DNA from: Metabacillus litoralis
GTDB lineage: Bacteria; Bacillota; Bacilli; Bacillales; Bacillaceae
DNA: 64,000 bases
NCBI RefSeq assembly: GCF_007994985.1
Contig: NZ_VOQF01000013.1
Span: 1 to 64,000, forward strand
Reading direction: 5' to 3'
Part shown: positions 8,375 through 18,454 of the stretch, piece after piece
Layout: every line of letters starts with the position of its first letter
How positions within the stretch are numbered: the first letter of the stretch is position 1
Notes under the pieces: generated by a model
What the model saw: the letters and a program-made list of their open reading frames with translations, nothing else
The model's database searches: none
Told to the model about the DNA's origin: nothing
Translations under genes and position numbers: made by a program

Positions 8375-8615
8375 CCTAGATCCCTTCCCTATCTCTACTT
8401 TTTTTACAGACAAATTATTATAAACAATTAATGAAAGATATGAAAGTAATTAGCTTTCCGAAATAAATAGTTATTTCTTATATGCAAATCTTAAAAATTA
8501 ACCATAGCTAAAATTTACTATATTTAAATAAGTATTATGAAGTCATAAGTCGTTATTTTTAGCATAATGATGTTTTTTAACTATATTTATATAACGTTTT
8601 TGCGATTTATAACCG

Positions 8616-8647
8616 AAAAAAAACACCACTCTATAAAGAATAGTGCT
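8616..8647 (-). terminator. Terminator after dbpA
   Basis: On the minus strand AGCACTATTC pairs with GAGTGGTGTT (with G-U pairs) around a short loop and is followed by a T-run (A residues at 8616-8622). It lies 23 bases beyond the dbpA stop. Confidence 0.8.
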
Positions 8648-8669
8648 TCATCATTTGAGATAAAAAACA

Positions 8670-10115
8670 TTATTTAATTGCAATGCTTACCTTTAATTTC
8701 TTACCTTTTACCGTTGTATGCTCCATTGCTTGTAGAACGACTGATCCTTTTCCATTTAGAATATCAACATATGTTAACTGATCTTGAATGGTAATGATTC
8801 CGATGTCCTCTGATGTTACACCTGGGATATTTGAAATTGTACCAACGAAATCAACTGCTCTAAGCTTTTTCTTTTTTCCACCGCTAAAATGTAGCTTTGT
8901 AATATCTTTATTAATTCTTGCTGTTTTGTTATTTTTAACAATTCTGCGTCCACTTATCTTTTCATCGAAAGCTGCTTGCCCTTTTGTTACTTCTTCATTT
9001 GTAGGAGCCTCAATCGTTGGAATTTCAAAGTTGATGTATCTTTCGATAGCTCTAATGAATTTTTCTTCATACGGTGTGGCAAAAGTAATGGCTTTCCCTT
9101 TATTACCTGCACGACCTGTTCGACCTGTTCTATGAACATAACTTTCTTTTTCCATTGGAACATCATAGTTTATAACTAGTGTTACATTATCAATATCAAT
9201 TCCTCTTGCAGCAACATCAGTTGCAACGAGATAGCGGAAATTACCAATTTTGAAGCCGTCCATTACAGCGAATCGATCTTCCTGTTCTAAACCACCATGA
9301 AGTTTTTCTACAGAGTAGTTTGCATGATCTAATTGAGAGTAAACAGTATCAACATTTTCTTTTGTTCGGCAGAAAATGATACAGCTGTCAGGATTTTCGA
9401 CAACAGTTAAATCTTTAAGAAGTGATATTTTTCCTTGTTCCTTCACTTCAATTTTACTATGCTCAATTGTACTTGTTGTCATCTCTTTAGCTGCAATTTC
9501 AATATGTGATGGATTTTTCATGTACTTATGACAAAGATTTTCGACATCTTTAGGTAAAGTTGCAGAAAAGACCATTGTTACTCGATCAGTAGGTAGCTCT
9601 TTAATAATGGCTTCAACTTCATCAATAAAACCCATATTAAGCATTTCATCAGCTTCATCAATCACAAGAAAATCAATTTTTTCGAGTGATAAAGTTCCTC
9701 TTTCGATATGATCCATTACACGTCCAGGTGTACCAACAACAACATGAGTTTTTTGTTTCAATTCCTCTTTTTGTTTACTAAACGGTTCCTTACCATATAC
9801 AGCCATTGCTTTAATTCGTTTAAAACGTCCAATATTTGTTATATCTTCACGAACTTGTGCTGCAAGCTCTCGTGTAGGTGTTAAAATTAGTGCTTGTGGT
9901 TTTCTTTCTTCCCACTCGATCATTTCACAAAGTGGAATTCCAAAGGAAGCTGTCTTTCCGCTTCCAGTTTGTGACTTAACTACAAGGTCTTGTTTATTGA
10001 ATGCTTTTGGTAAAACTTCACGTTGAACCTCTGTAGGTGTTGAGTATTTTAATACCTTTAATGATCTGTTTATTTCATCACTTAATTGGAACTTTTCAAA
10101 ATTATCTTCTATCAT
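8670..10115 (-). CDS. dbpA: DEAD-box ATP-dependent RNA helicase DbpA (YxiN-like)
   Basis: 481 residues, the usual length of Bacillus YxiN/DbpA. The helicase core shows the Q motif ([10 protein letters not shown]), [25 protein letters not shown], the DEAD box ([13 protein letters not shown]), the FSATLP motif and [10 protein letters not shown]. The C-terminal part (about 405-481, [37 protein letters not shown]) is the RRM-like domain that in DbpA binds hairpin 92 of 23S rRNA, so it acts in 50S subunit assembly. It is a single-gene unit. Confidence 0.93.
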   Translation of the reverse strand: MIEDNFEKFQLSDEINRSLKVLKYSTPTEVQREVLPKAFNKQDLVVKSQTGSGKTASFGIPLCEMIEWEERKPQALILTPTRELAAQVREDITNIGRFKRIKAMAVYGKEPFSKQKEELKQKTHVVVGTPGRVMDHIERGTLSLEKIDFLVIDEADEMLNMGFIDEVEAIIKELPTDRVTMVFSATLPKDVENLCHKYMKNPSHIEIAAKEMTTSTIEHSKIEVKEQGKISLLKDLTVVENPDSCIIFCRTKENVDTVYSQLDHANYSVEKLHGGLEQEDRFAVMDGFKIGNFRYLVATDVAARGIDIDNVTLVINYDVPMEKESYVHRTGRTGRAGNKGKAITFATPYEEKFIRAIERYINFEIPTIEAPTNEEVTKGQAAFDEKISGRRIVKNNKTARINKDITKLHFSGGKKKKLRAVDFVGTISNIPGVTSEDIGIITIQDQLTYVDILNGKGSVVLQAMEHTTVKGKKLKVSIAIK

Positions 10116-10319
10116 AGTTAAACCTCGTTTTTTTTTTGATTATTCGACTTTATAATAAGCTTATTTAAAAAATTCATTTTTATCATTTTTGTTGATAGAG
10201 TTAATGCTGTACAAACTGCATATATGCTTAGCTAAGTCATTTAACAAAAATATAAAAAAAGTCTTTAAAAAGGATCATATGAAAAATCTGAATATGTTTA
10301 TTATACGTTAAAATTCAAA

Positions 10320-10349
10320 GAAAAAGCAGGTAACCATAAAAGTTGCCTT
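10320..10349 (-). terminator. Hairpin after small ger-linked gene
   Basis: On the minus strand AAAAGGCAAC pairs imperfectly with GTTACCTGCTTTT and is followed by T residues. It immediately follows the small gene's stop codon. Confidence 0.6.
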
Positions 10350-10517
10350 TTAATTTCTATCATCTTGATCTTTTAAGCTTTCTTTTTTCCAGCTTGGATT
10401 TCCTTTTTCATATGTAATATGGCTTATGCTAAACATGATAAAAGGAATGAAAAAAGCTAATAAGCTATAAAGAACTTGCTTCCAGGTTGGTATGAGCACT
10501 TCTAGAAATTCTATCAT
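10350..10517 (-). CDS. Small membrane protein downstream of ger operon
   Basis: 55 residues from ATG 10517, which has AGGAG seven bases upstream. It contains one clear hydrophobic helix (about residues 13-32) and a charged tail. Longer open reading upstream is an artefact, because it runs through an inserted repeat. Family knowledge: some gerA-type operons carry a fourth small membrane-protein gene. Its position suggests it was the fourth gene of this operon before the 184-bp element (10546-10729) split it off. Function in germination is inference. Confidence 0.6.
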   Translation of the reverse strand: MIEFLEVLIPTWKQVLYSLLAFFIPFIMFSISHITYEKGNPSWKKESLKDQDDRN

Positions 10518-10545
10518 TTGTTTTCTCCTAATTCTCTTTTTGAAA

Positions 10546-10729
10546 GGCTCTGTTAAACTTTGTTGTTGATTTCCGTTACAGGCATTCGCTTTCCGCGGGC
10601 GGTCCGGGGGCCTCCTCGGCGCAAGCGCCCTGCGGGGTCTCCCTTTGACACGCTTCTCCCGCAGGAGTCTCATGCCTTTCACTCTAATCAACAATGTGCT
10701 AAAAATCAACATTAACCTTTAACATAGCC
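10546..10729. mobile_element. GC-rich MITE-like element with exact 8-bp duplication
   Basis: 184-bp non-coding element. The left end GGCTCTGTTAAACTTTG and the right end (complement) GGCTATGTTAAAGGTT form imperfect inverted repeats of about 27 bp that continue to TGTTGATTT. A perfect 8-bp duplication TTTTGAAA flanks it (10538-10545 and 10730-10737). The centre (about 10574-10676) is strikingly GC-rich with several short stems (GCGGGCGG, CTCCTCGGCGC, GCGCCCTGCGGGG). A similar GC-rich block is, from memory, a common dispersed repeat in Bacillus genomes. It lies between gerC and the small fourth gene. Confidence 0.85.
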
Positions 10730-10777
10730 TTTTGAAATAACGATTAAAAGTAAGTAGTAGTTGCTATATTAAACATA

Positions 10778-11944
10778 CTACTCTTCTAATGAAGATCGGA
10801 TAATTGTTCCGCTTCTATCGACAACCGTGTTCACATTTACTTCAATTTCACTTTGTTGAAAATAATTTTCACCAATATCCCAATCGTTTTTCATATCCTC
10901 CCATTCATTTGGATATTTCACCCGAAACTTTTGACTGAATCCAAAAATATCTGTTTTAAGATCATCACGCACTTTCTTTATTGCAAGTTTTGTAAATTCA
11001 TGAATTTTATCTTTTATTGCTTCCTCAGTCTGGTTAATTTCTTCTTCATCCAAAAGATCAAATGATTTATAAGATTCAGGAATTGTTCCGGTTGTTTTAA
11101 TAGTAACGTTAAATTTTATCTTTCCTTTTTCATAAACAGGCTCTATATCCGTTTTCACCTTGTCCATTTCATACACAACAATTTCGTCTTTAACTTTAGC
11201 TTCCAGTAAGCCACCTTTTAATTCTCCTGTAATAAAGTTTACCCCTTCTGTTGCGTCTTCCTCAATAAAACCTACAAGTTTGTCTGTATACCCATTAAAA
11301 ACAGCTTGACCAGATATTTTCACTTCTTCTGGATTTAATTTAACAATCATTTGAATCATATAACTATCATCACCAAGCAAATTTTCGTGGATTTTACCAA
11401 TTCTAGTTGGTGGTACCATACGTGCATTTTTATAATTATTTTTTGAGATCGATTTAATATAAATAGCTGGTAGCTTTTCATTTTTAGGGGTGATTTCTAG
11501 AATGTCTCCAGCTTTTTCAGGTGTAACCATAATTTGTGTTCCCCTACGCATTTCTGGATATCTAAGAAAGTAATCGAGAATATCGGGGAAATGATCGGAC
11601 TTTGCTAATTCTTCAGAAACAACAATGAGCTTAATGTGTTCATAAAAAGGTGAGCGGTTCGTTCGTGCAGCTACTCTTCGTACAGTTTCAAAGATTGTAT
11701 TTCCTGAAGACACAATGTTTTGGAAAGCATCCCCAGAACCTCCTTCACCACTTCCCCCCTGACTTGATTCAGTAGGTATAACAAATTGCTGTGATAATGA
11801 AAGTGGTCCTTCATCTTCAGTTTCTTCATTTAAATCAACCCCAACACCGATAACAAATCCACGTTCTTCAATCTCTATTGAATCCCAGCAGCCTGACGTA
11901 ATGAATAAGCAAAAAATTACTATAAAAAATTTCCATTTACGCAT
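10778..11944 (-). CDS. gerC: Spore germination lipoprotein, Ger(x)C family
   Basis: 388 residues. The N-terminus is a lipoprotein signal (KFFIVIFCLFITSGC) with the lipobox cysteine at residue 19, followed by WDSIEIEERGFVIGVGVD, the family hallmark. It is the C subunit of a GerA-type germinant receptor, anchored on the outer face of the spore inner membrane. It overlaps the upstream gerB gene by 8 bp, so translation is coupled. The length matches the family. The receptor's germinant cannot be deduced. Confidence 0.92.
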   Translation of the reverse strand: MRKWKFFIVIFCLFITSGCWDSIEIEERGFVIGVGVDLNEETEDEGPLSLSQQFVIPTESSQGGSGEGGSGDAFQNIVSSGNTIFETVRRVAARTNRSPFYEHIKLIVVSEELAKSDHFPDILDYFLRYPEMRRGTQIMVTPEKAGDILEITPKNEKLPAIYIKSISKNNYKNARMVPPTRIGKIHENLLGDDSYMIQMIVKLNPEEVKISGQAVFNGYTDKLVGFIEEDATEGVNFITGELKGGLLEAKVKDEIVVYEMDKVKTDIEPVYEKGKIKFNVTIKTTGTIPESYKSFDLLDEEEINQTEEAIKDKIHEFTKLAIKKVRDDLKTDIFGFSQKFRVKYPNEWEDMKNDWDIGENYFQQSEIEVNVNTVVDRSGTIIRSSLEE

Positions 11945-13049
11945 AATGCTTGACCCCTTTAATCCGTTTTATCCATATGATCATGAGTAAAATGAGTGGG
12001 AAGATCACTCCGTAAAAGAATCCAATTAAGGCAATTGTTTTACCTACTAATTGGATTTGAAATGCAGTATCAGGTGACATGGCAATTAAATAAGTAATCG
12101 GAGAAACCACTAAAATCAACGCTTTTCTCTGTACTTTAAACATTGTTTGAAATAAATGAATCGTAATATCTAGTGCCATTGATGCAGTATTAAATACAGT
12201 CATAATCCATACCGTGAAAAAAATCGACTCAAATCTTTCTACAAATCCCCCTGGTGCTTCAATTTCTTTTGCTACTTCAATTGTTGGATAGATGATTTCA
12301 GCTGTCGCTAAATTACCAAATACAGCGATAGTGACTGTATAAATGATCAAATAAAGGATAATAGGTATCCCAATACCGATAACAGTCATTTTTGGTGCTG
12401 TTTTAGGTGATCTCATGAATGAAATATAAACAAGGACAACAACATATCCAATAAAAGAAAAAACGGTTTCTTGGGCTGCCTGCCAATATCCACTAAATGA
12501 GCTAGTAAATGCTGGTCTTAGATTACTTAATTCAAATAATGGAATATTAAAAAATTGTACAAGTAGTGTCACAGCTAGAACAATTGGTAAAAACATTAAA
12601 TTAAGTCGCACTAAAGCGATTCTTGATCCTGATACTCCATAAATAACAACTAATAAAAACACGAGTGATATGGCTTCAATTGGTGTTTGATCAAACATAT
12701 ATAGCTTTGATATATTTGTAATCACTCGTGTTTCTAAAGAACAAGTTAATAAAAAAGCAATCGCTAATATAAATGTTAAAGCATAAGCCACAGGCTTGGT
12801 AAGAAGTGATGATGTATATTCTAAAAATGTCTTTTTAGGAAAAGTGGAAACGATCTTAGCTAATAACCAACCAAAAAAAAGAAAGAATATTCCGCTACCT
12901 AATATCGATATCCATCCATCAAAAGTATTTGTATGTTTTGCAATTAAACGAGGTAAAGTTAAAACTCCTACTCCGATCATCATCGAGGAAATAATATATG
13001 TTAGTTCTTTACCACCGATTTCTTGATCAGCGTAATCGAATGTTTTCAT
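11937..13049 (-). CDS. gerB: Spore germination permease-like protein, GerB family
   Basis: 370 residues with about ten hydrophobic segments, of the amino acid/polyamine/organocation transporter-like endospore family. The start (ELTYIISSMMIGVGVLTLPR) carries the TM1 unwound-helix pattern with which GerB subunits bind the germinant in the inner membrane. It sits three bases after gerA and overlaps gerC by 8 bp, the classic A-B-C order. Confidence 0.92.
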   Translation of the reverse strand: MKTFDYADQEIGGKELTYIISSMMIGVGVLTLPRLIAKHTNTFDGWISILGSGIFFLFFGWLLAKIVSTFPKKTFLEYTSSLLTKPVAYALTFILAIAFLLTCSLETRVITNISKLYMFDQTPIEAISLVFLLVVIYGVSGSRIALVRLNLMFLPIVLAVTLLVQFFNIPLFELSNLRPAFTSSFSGYWQAAQETVFSFIGYVVVLVYISFMRSPKTAPKMTVIGIGIPIILYLIIYTVTIAVFGNLATAEIIYPTIEVAKEIEAPGGFVERFESIFFTVWIMTVFNTASMALDITIHLFQTMFKVQRKALILVVSPITYLIAMSPDTAFQIQLVGKTIALIGFFYGVIFPLILLMIIWIKRIKGVKHYA

Positions 13050-13052
13050 AAA

Positions 13053-14612
13053 TTATTCCCCCATCCGTTTGTCATCTTGGGTTTGCATATATTTTGGTCT
13101 TTTTGTGAAAAAGGTTAACGGTGCCCTAAATACAAGGTCTTTCCAATCACTATATATGGATGGTGCAAAAGGTGTTGTATAAGGTACTCCCATTGATTTT
13201 AAATTTGCCATATGAATATTAATCATAATATAAGCTAGAATGATTCCGTAAAACCCAAAAACACTTGCCACAATCAAGAAAATAAACCGAAGCATTCTTA
13301 TGGTAATGGCAAATGAATAAAAAGGGATAGCAAATGTTGAAATAGCTGTTACTGCCACAACAATAACCATAATCGGACTTACAATCCCAGCACTAACTGC
13401 AGCTTCTCCAATAACCAAACCACCAACGATCCCAACTGTTTGCCCAATTGGTTTAGGTAAACGAACTCCTGCCTCTCGCAAGATTTCCATGGTAACTTCC
13501 ATAAATACAGCTTCAATAAATGATGGAAACGGGACACCCTCCCTTGTAGAGGATATCGAAAAAGCAAGATTAGAGGGAATCATACCTGGATGAAAGGATA
13601 CAAGAGCAACATATAAACTAGGTAAAAATAACGCAATAAAAGCACATAAGTATCTTAATGCTCTAATTAAAGATCCAATATACCAACGTTCATAATAATC
13701 TTCAGGGGATTGCAATGTTTCGGCAAAAGTTAAAGGTGCTAAAAGAACGAATGGTGTTCCATCTAAGAAAAGTGCGATCTTTCCTTGCATTAACGCAGCA
13801 GAAACTTTGTCAGGTCTTTCCGTATTTTGAAGTTGCGGAAATGGTGATAAAAAATCATCCTCTATCCATTGTTCAACATACCCTGTTTCAGGAACATCAT
13901 CTAAATCAATGGTCTTTACTCTTCTTCTAACCTCTTTAACAATTTCCGGGTGAGTAATTCCGTCAATATAAGATAAAACCAAACTCTTTTTAGATCTTCT
14001 TCCTACTCTATACTGTTCAAACCGCAAATTAGGATCTCGGATTCTTCTTCTTAAATGGACAAGATTTGTTCCAATATTTTCAGTAAATCCATCTCTTGGT
14101 CCTCGTACTAAGGATTCGGTAACGGGCTCTTCTACACTCCTACTTGTCCATCCCTTTGTTCCTATTATTAAAAGTTGTTTGGCATCATCAATCATCAGAG
14201 CGGTATCACCAGAAAGAATCGATATACTTAAATCATCTAATGTATCTACAACAGCTAATTCAGAAATTGATAGAATTTCATTTTTAAGCTTTTTAAGTAA
14301 TGCTTCTGGATTTGTTGCTGCTGATTCTAAATGAGACATTTCAGATTGAATGTTTTTTATGACAAAATCATTCACACTGTTTTTATCAATCAAGCCATCA
14401 AAATAAAAAAGGGCAATTTTTGTATGACCGATCATAAGTCGTCTTATCACTAAATCACTCGGTGAATTCATCATATTTTGGATGTTCTTTATATTTTCCT
14501 CTATGTCTAATACCAAATGTGGTGTGAAATCTTCTTTTTGTTCATCATGATTTGTTCGTTTTTTCTGTTCTTGATGTTGAAAATGAGCATTTCTCCGCAA
14601 AAAACCAAACAA
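13053..14612 (-). CDS. gerA: Spore germination receptor subunit, GerA family
   Basis: About 519 residues. The long soluble N-terminal domain (to about residue 295) is followed by membrane helices (LRALRYLCAFIALFLPSLYVALVSFHPGMIPSNLAFSI and several more) and a short C-terminal tail. The sequences LVRGPRDGFTENIGTNLVHLRRRIRDPNLR and EAGVRLPKPIGQTVGIVGGLVIGEAAV are signatures of the GerA family. TTG at 14612 has GAGG at eight bases; the GTG at 14621 overlaps that site. A sigma-G-like -35 (TGAATA) lies shortly upstream, but its -10 is poor, so forespore control is only likely from the family. Confidence 0.92.
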   Translation of the reverse strand: MFGFLRRNAHFQHQEQKKRTNHDEQKEDFTPHLVLDIEENIKNIQNMMNSPSDLVIRRLMIGHTKIALFYFDGLIDKNSVNDFVIKNIQSEMSHLESAATNPEALLKKLKNEILSISELAVVDTLDDLSISILSGDTALMIDDAKQLLIIGTKGWTSRSVEEPVTESLVRGPRDGFTENIGTNLVHLRRRIRDPNLRFEQYRVGRRSKKSLVLSYIDGITHPEIVKEVRRRVKTIDLDDVPETGYVEQWIEDDFLSPFPQLQNTERPDKVSAALMQGKIALFLDGTPFVLLAPLTFAETLQSPEDYYERWYIGSLIRALRYLCAFIALFLPSLYVALVSFHPGMIPSNLAFSISSTREGVPFPSFIEAVFMEVTMEILREAGVRLPKPIGQTVGIVGGLVIGEAAVSAGIVSPIMVIVVAVTAISTFAIPFYSFAITIRMLRFIFLIVASVFGFYGIILAYIMINIHMANLKSMGVPYTTPFAPSIYSDWKDLVFRAPLTFFTKRPKYMQTQDDKRMGE

Positions 14613-14816
14613 TCTAAACACCTCTTAACAAAGAATGGAAGGATAGCTTCTTCTATTCATTTTTTACCAAGGGTTTGTGGAATATACGCTTTGAAATAGG
14701 GAGATATAAAATGATTGACTTATGTGGTTTTGTTGTTGGGGGCAATTAATGAAAACCAAGAAAAATCTGAAAATCTAAGACTAATCAATAAACTTCAAAA
14801 TAATGACTTACCATAC

Positions 14817-14862
14817 AAAAAAAGAAACAGCACAAGAATGAGTTCTTTGGTACTGTTTCTTA
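14817..14862 (-). terminator. Terminator after SNF2 helicase gene
   Basis: Arms AAGAAACAG and CTGTTTCTT (9 bp) close a loop that has an additional short stem; on the minus strand it is followed by a T-run. It lies about 30 bases beyond the helicase stop. Confidence 0.85.
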
Positions 14863-14888
14863 GTGTTTAAATGGGAAATTGTTTTCGT

Positions 14889-17800
14889 TTAAATTGATAA
14901 TAGCTCTTTCAGATCTTCTTCTGATAATGTACTTTTACGTTTTTCCTCTGGATTAATGATTTCTTCTACTAAAAGCTTCTTTTTGTTCTGCAGTTCATTG
15001 ATTTTTTCTTCGATTGTACCTCGAGAAATTAGTTTAATCACCTGAACATCGTTTTTTTGACCGATTCGATGAGCACGATCTGCAGCTTGTTCTTCAACTG
15101 CTGGATTCCACCACGTATCATATAATATAACCGTATCTGCACTCATCAAGTTAAGACCTGTTCCGCCAGCTTTTAACGAAATAAGGAAAAAATCTCTTTC
15201 ACCTTTGTTGTATCGATTACATAACTCTAGTCTTTCATTTGAAGGTGTTTGTCCATCAAGGTAAAAATAGGACAAGCTTTCGGATGTAAGTTCTTTCCCG
15301 ATCAGCTGAAGCATTTTTGTGAACTGTGAGAAAATCAATACTCTTCTTCCTGAATGTTTTGCTTCATTTACTATTGTCATAAGCTGATCAAATTTTGCTG
15401 ATCGACCTTGATATCCGTCAATAAATAGCTGTGGATGACAACATATTTGTCTTAGTCGTGTTAAGCCAGCTAAAATTTTTATGCGATTTTTGTGAATGGT
15501 ATCTTTGTCTAAATGCTTTAATGTATCATGCCGCAGTTTTGCTAAATAAGCTGCATATATCTTTTTTTGTTCAGGATGTAGTTCAGATAATTCGAGTAGC
15601 TCCCTTTTTTCAGGAAACTCTGTTAATACATCCTCTTTCATTCTTCTAAGCAAAAATGGTTGGATTCTTCTGGCAACTGCTTTTTTCGATAATTTACTAA
15701 AATCCTTAAGACCGAGAAAAAGTTGTGGGAATATGACATGATAGATGGACCATATTTCTTCACGAGAATTTTCGATTGGTGTTCCAGTAAGGGCAAAACG
15801 ATAATTAGCTTGAAGTCTTTTTACCGCTCTTGCTGTTTGGGTTACTGGATTTTTAAAGGCTTGCGCTTCATCAAAAATGACTGTGTGAAATGTTTGTTGC
15901 TCAAACCAATTTATATCTTTTCGGATTAGAGGGTAGGAGGTAATAAAAACATCAATATTTTGCAATTCATTTTGAAGCTTTTCTCTTTCTTGCTTCGTTC
16001 CGTCAACAACAATAGCTTCAATTTCAGGAGCAAATTTCATCATTTCACTAAGCCAATTATATGTTAAAGAAGATGGACAAATAATTAAAACGGGTTGTTT
16101 TTGCTTCCGGAGCTCAGGTAACTCAGACAAGATAAAGCTAATACTTTGAATTGTTTTCCCAAGTCCCATATCATCTGCTAAAATACCACCAAATCCGTAA
16201 AATGCAAGAGTTTTCATCCATTGAAATCCGATCTTTTGATAATCTTTTAAAATTGGTGCAATGCTTTCTGGAAGCTCAAATTGAAGACTGCCAGGGTTTC
16301 GAAGCTGGTTTAAAAATTCTTGGAAAGAAGGCTCGAGCATAAAAGCTGAACTGCCTTCAACAGTGTCCAATAGCTGAAGACCTTGCTCGATTGGAAGACT
16401 TAATCCGTTTAATAAATCTTTCTTTTCAATTTGTGGTGATTGTAAAAATCGTTGGATTTCCTCGATTTCACTTGTTTCAAGAGAAAGAAGTGAGCCATTT
16501 CGTAAGCGGTAATACTTTCGCTTTTCCTCAATAGAGATTAAAATGTCTTTTATCTCTTCAGTTGGAATACCATCAATATCAAATTTGAATTCAAGCCAAT
16601 TTGTTCGCTCTTTATGAACCTTTACCCTTATCATAGGCTTTGAATTTCCTCTAAAGATTCTGTTCCGAATGGCTGTTGTCGCATAAATTTGGACAAGCTT
16701 TTGTAGCTTAGGTAGAACATGTGTCAAAAACTCATATTCTAATTCTTCATTGTGTAGAAAATAGCCACCGTCTGTTTTCGCAAAAGGTATTTCCTCCATT
16801 AAATCTAAAATCTTCGCTTCTTTTCCAACATCTCTTACTAAGTACATACCAGCAGGAGATTCTGTATTTTCCAAAGGAGAAATCATTATATGATCATAAT
16901 GAAATTCAAGTCCAGCAAGAAGACGATTTTTTACGCGATCCAAATAGAGCTTTGCCTTTAATGGTGTTCTCACAAGGAGCTGAGTTATTTCTTCAGATAT
17001 TGCCACGTCACCTAGCTTTTTTAATCCTGGTATCACTTTTTCTAAAAAGAAACCAAGCTGTTCTTGGAGAATTGGGATGCTCGTTGTATTTGATTTTAGG
17101 AGCATGTTATTTAGATCATTAAGGCGTTTACTATCTCTTTGATCAAGCTGATAGAGAATACCTTTACTTAAAACTGAGTGATAGGAATTTAATAAAATCA
17201 TTTGTTGAATACCTTCAACATTTAATTGAAAATGATTGTTTGTAGATTGTTGGAAATTAAATTGTAAAGGCAGTTTTGTTTTAGTAACATTCAAACCATG
17301 AAAAACAACATTGTGGTATTTTAGCTTAACAAATGGTGCCTTTACTAATAAATTCATGACATCTCCCCATGAAGTAGGAGGAATTTCTAGTAATCGTTGG
17401 TTTTTTTGTTGGTGAGTTCCTGAATAAATCGTTTCGTTTTGATATATTCCAATGAGTAGCTGGATCACGTCATTTGTTTCCTTATCAAAGCAATGTAGAG
17501 TTTGATTATATGTGAACGATTCTGAAAGAGAAAAGTTTGATCCTGTTTGTACACTACTTAGAAATTGTCGAATATTCTTAATTGTTATTCCATCTATTTC
17601 AATTTCAATTGCAAGTAATATATCATTTTCAGTAAAAGAAATCGGTTTACATATAAACTCAATATCAATAACCTTTCTAGTTTCAAAGTGTCGTTGATGT
17701 CCACTAGATGGTTTAGACTGTTGCTGAAATAATGTGAGTAAGTCATCATTGATTTCATTACCTGATGAATTTTGAGATGTAGAAACTTGCGGAGTATTTT

Positions 17801-18083
17801 GTTGATGATTCATCAAAGCTAATAAAACAGCAGCAATATGTTGACAATCCTTTGTAAATGAAGCTAATTTAGGACAACTGCAATTTGTATGAATTTCTTC
17901 ATGTAATCCTTTTTTTATGATCACATGAAAATACTCTGCTCCGCTAACTATAGCTTGACAATGATCTATTGTAAGTTCCTCAAAGTGGACTTTATTTGCT
18001 CGATAAAAAGAATCTCCTCTTTTGAAGGAAACTTCACCACACATCTCTTTTATTTTTTTGTGATTGATTGTCATGTTCAACAT
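14889..18083 (-). CDS. SWIM-domain SNF2-family helicase (YwqA-like)
   Basis: About 1064 residues. The N-terminal part has a SWIM zinc-binding motif (CSCPKLASFTKDCQHIAAVLLAL). The C-terminal half is a Swi2/Snf2 ATPase: DDMGLGKTIQSI (Walker A), VIFDEAQAFKNP (DExH-like box), ALTGTPIENS, and in the second lobe SLKAGGTGLNLMSADTVILYDTWWNPAVEEQAADRAHRIGQ. B. subtilis YwqA has the same design. It is predicted to translocate on double-stranded DNA in the cytoplasm; its role is not well established. ATG at 18083 has AGGAG at eight bases, better than the GTG at 18092. Confidence 0.9.
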   Translation of the reverse strand: MLNMTINHKKIKEMCGEVSFKRGDSFYRANKVHFEELTIDHCQAIVSGAEYFHVIIKKGLHEEIHTNCSCPKLASFTKDCQHIAAVLLALMNHQQNTPQVSTSQNSSGNEINDDLLTLFQQQSKPSSGHQRHFETRKVIDIEFICKPISFTENDILLAIEIEIDGITIKNIRQFLSSVQTGSNFSLSESFTYNQTLHCFDKETNDVIQLLIGIYQNETIYSGTHQQKNQRLLEIPPTSWGDVMNLLVKAPFVKLKYHNVVFHGLNVTKTKLPLQFNFQQSTNNHFQLNVEGIQQMILLNSYHSVLSKGILYQLDQRDSKRLNDLNNMLLKSNTTSIPILQEQLGFFLEKVIPGLKKLGDVAISEEITQLLVRTPLKAKLYLDRVKNRLLAGLEFHYDHIMISPLENTESPAGMYLVRDVGKEAKILDLMEEIPFAKTDGGYFLHNEELEYEFLTHVLPKLQKLVQIYATTAIRNRIFRGNSKPMIRVKVHKERTNWLEFKFDIDGIPTEEIKDILISIEEKRKYYRLRNGSLLSLETSEIEEIQRFLQSPQIEKKDLLNGLSLPIEQGLQLLDTVEGSSAFMLEPSFQEFLNQLRNPGSLQFELPESIAPILKDYQKIGFQWMKTLAFYGFGGILADDMGLGKTIQSISFILSELPELRKQKQPVLIICPSSLTYNWLSEMMKFAPEIEAIVVDGTKQEREKLQNELQNIDVFITSYPLIRKDINWFEQQTFHTVIFDEAQAFKNPVTQTARAVKRLQANYRFALTGTPIENSREEIWSIYHVIFPQLFLGLKDFSKLSKKAVARRIQPFLLRRMKEDVLTEFPEKRELLELSELHPEQKKIYAAYLAKLRHDTLKHLDKDTIHKNRIKILAGLTRLRQICCHPQLFIDGYQGRSAKFDQLMTIVNEAKHSGRRVLIFSQFTKMLQLIGKELTSESLSYFYLDGQTPSNERLELCNRYNKGERDFFLISLKAGGTGLNLMSADTVILYDTWWNPAVEEQAADRAHRIGQKNDVQVIKLISRGTIEEKINELQNKKKLLVEEIINPEEKRKSTLSEEDLKELLSI

Positions 18084-18256
18084 GTGTTCCACTCCTTCTC
18101 AGAAAAGATAAATTTGATCTAAACAATTTATACATTGTATCATATCTCGCTAGAATCAGCTCCTTTTTTCATTTGTGATGGAATAGATCATTTCATATTG
18201 TAGAATACTAAATAATGGCGTTAAGCAAATGCCAATTTCAATGTGGAGGGATAAAT

Positions 18257-18376
18257 TTGAATATTCTTTTTAGTTTATTTCCGACTTACATGTTAACGGG
18301 GTATCGTATAGCACGTTTAATAAGTAGAATTATCTATCGTTTAAGTGTTCTATTAAAAGTGCCTTCGTTCGCATAA
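18257..18376 (+). CDS. Possible 39-residue amphipathic peptide gene
   Basis: A TTG start at 18257 has a strong GGAGGG six bases upstream and reads MNILFSLFPTYMLTGYRIARL, then ISRIIYRLSVLLKVPSFA, then stop. The peptide is hydrophobic and basic and could be membrane-associated. A symmetric terminator (18419-18450) follows in the right place for the plus strand too. It is below usual gene-calling length and I know no homologue, so it remains a candidate. Confidence 0.4.
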   Translation: MNILFSLFPTYMLTGYRIARLISRIIYRLSVLLKVPSFA

Positions 18377-18418
18377 GCTGTTTAGATTATTCACTATCCA
18401 TGATCGCATTGATACATG

Positions 18419-18450
18419 AAAAAGGTGAGCAGTTTCTGCTCACCTTTTTT
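18419..18450. terminator. Bidirectional terminator
   Basis: Perfect 14-bp arms around AAAAAGGTGAGCAG with a three-base TTT loop and T-runs on both sides. It ends the DUF3231 gene on the minus strand, five bases past its stop, and could also end the small plus-strand candidate gene. Confidence 0.9.
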
Positions 18451-18454
18451 CGAA

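Noticed and set aside
10350-10712. 120-residue open frame for the small ger-linked gene
   Set aside because: Its first 65 codons run through the inserted GC-rich repeat and give an arginine/proline-rich sequence; a good binding site supports only the 55-residue start at 10517.
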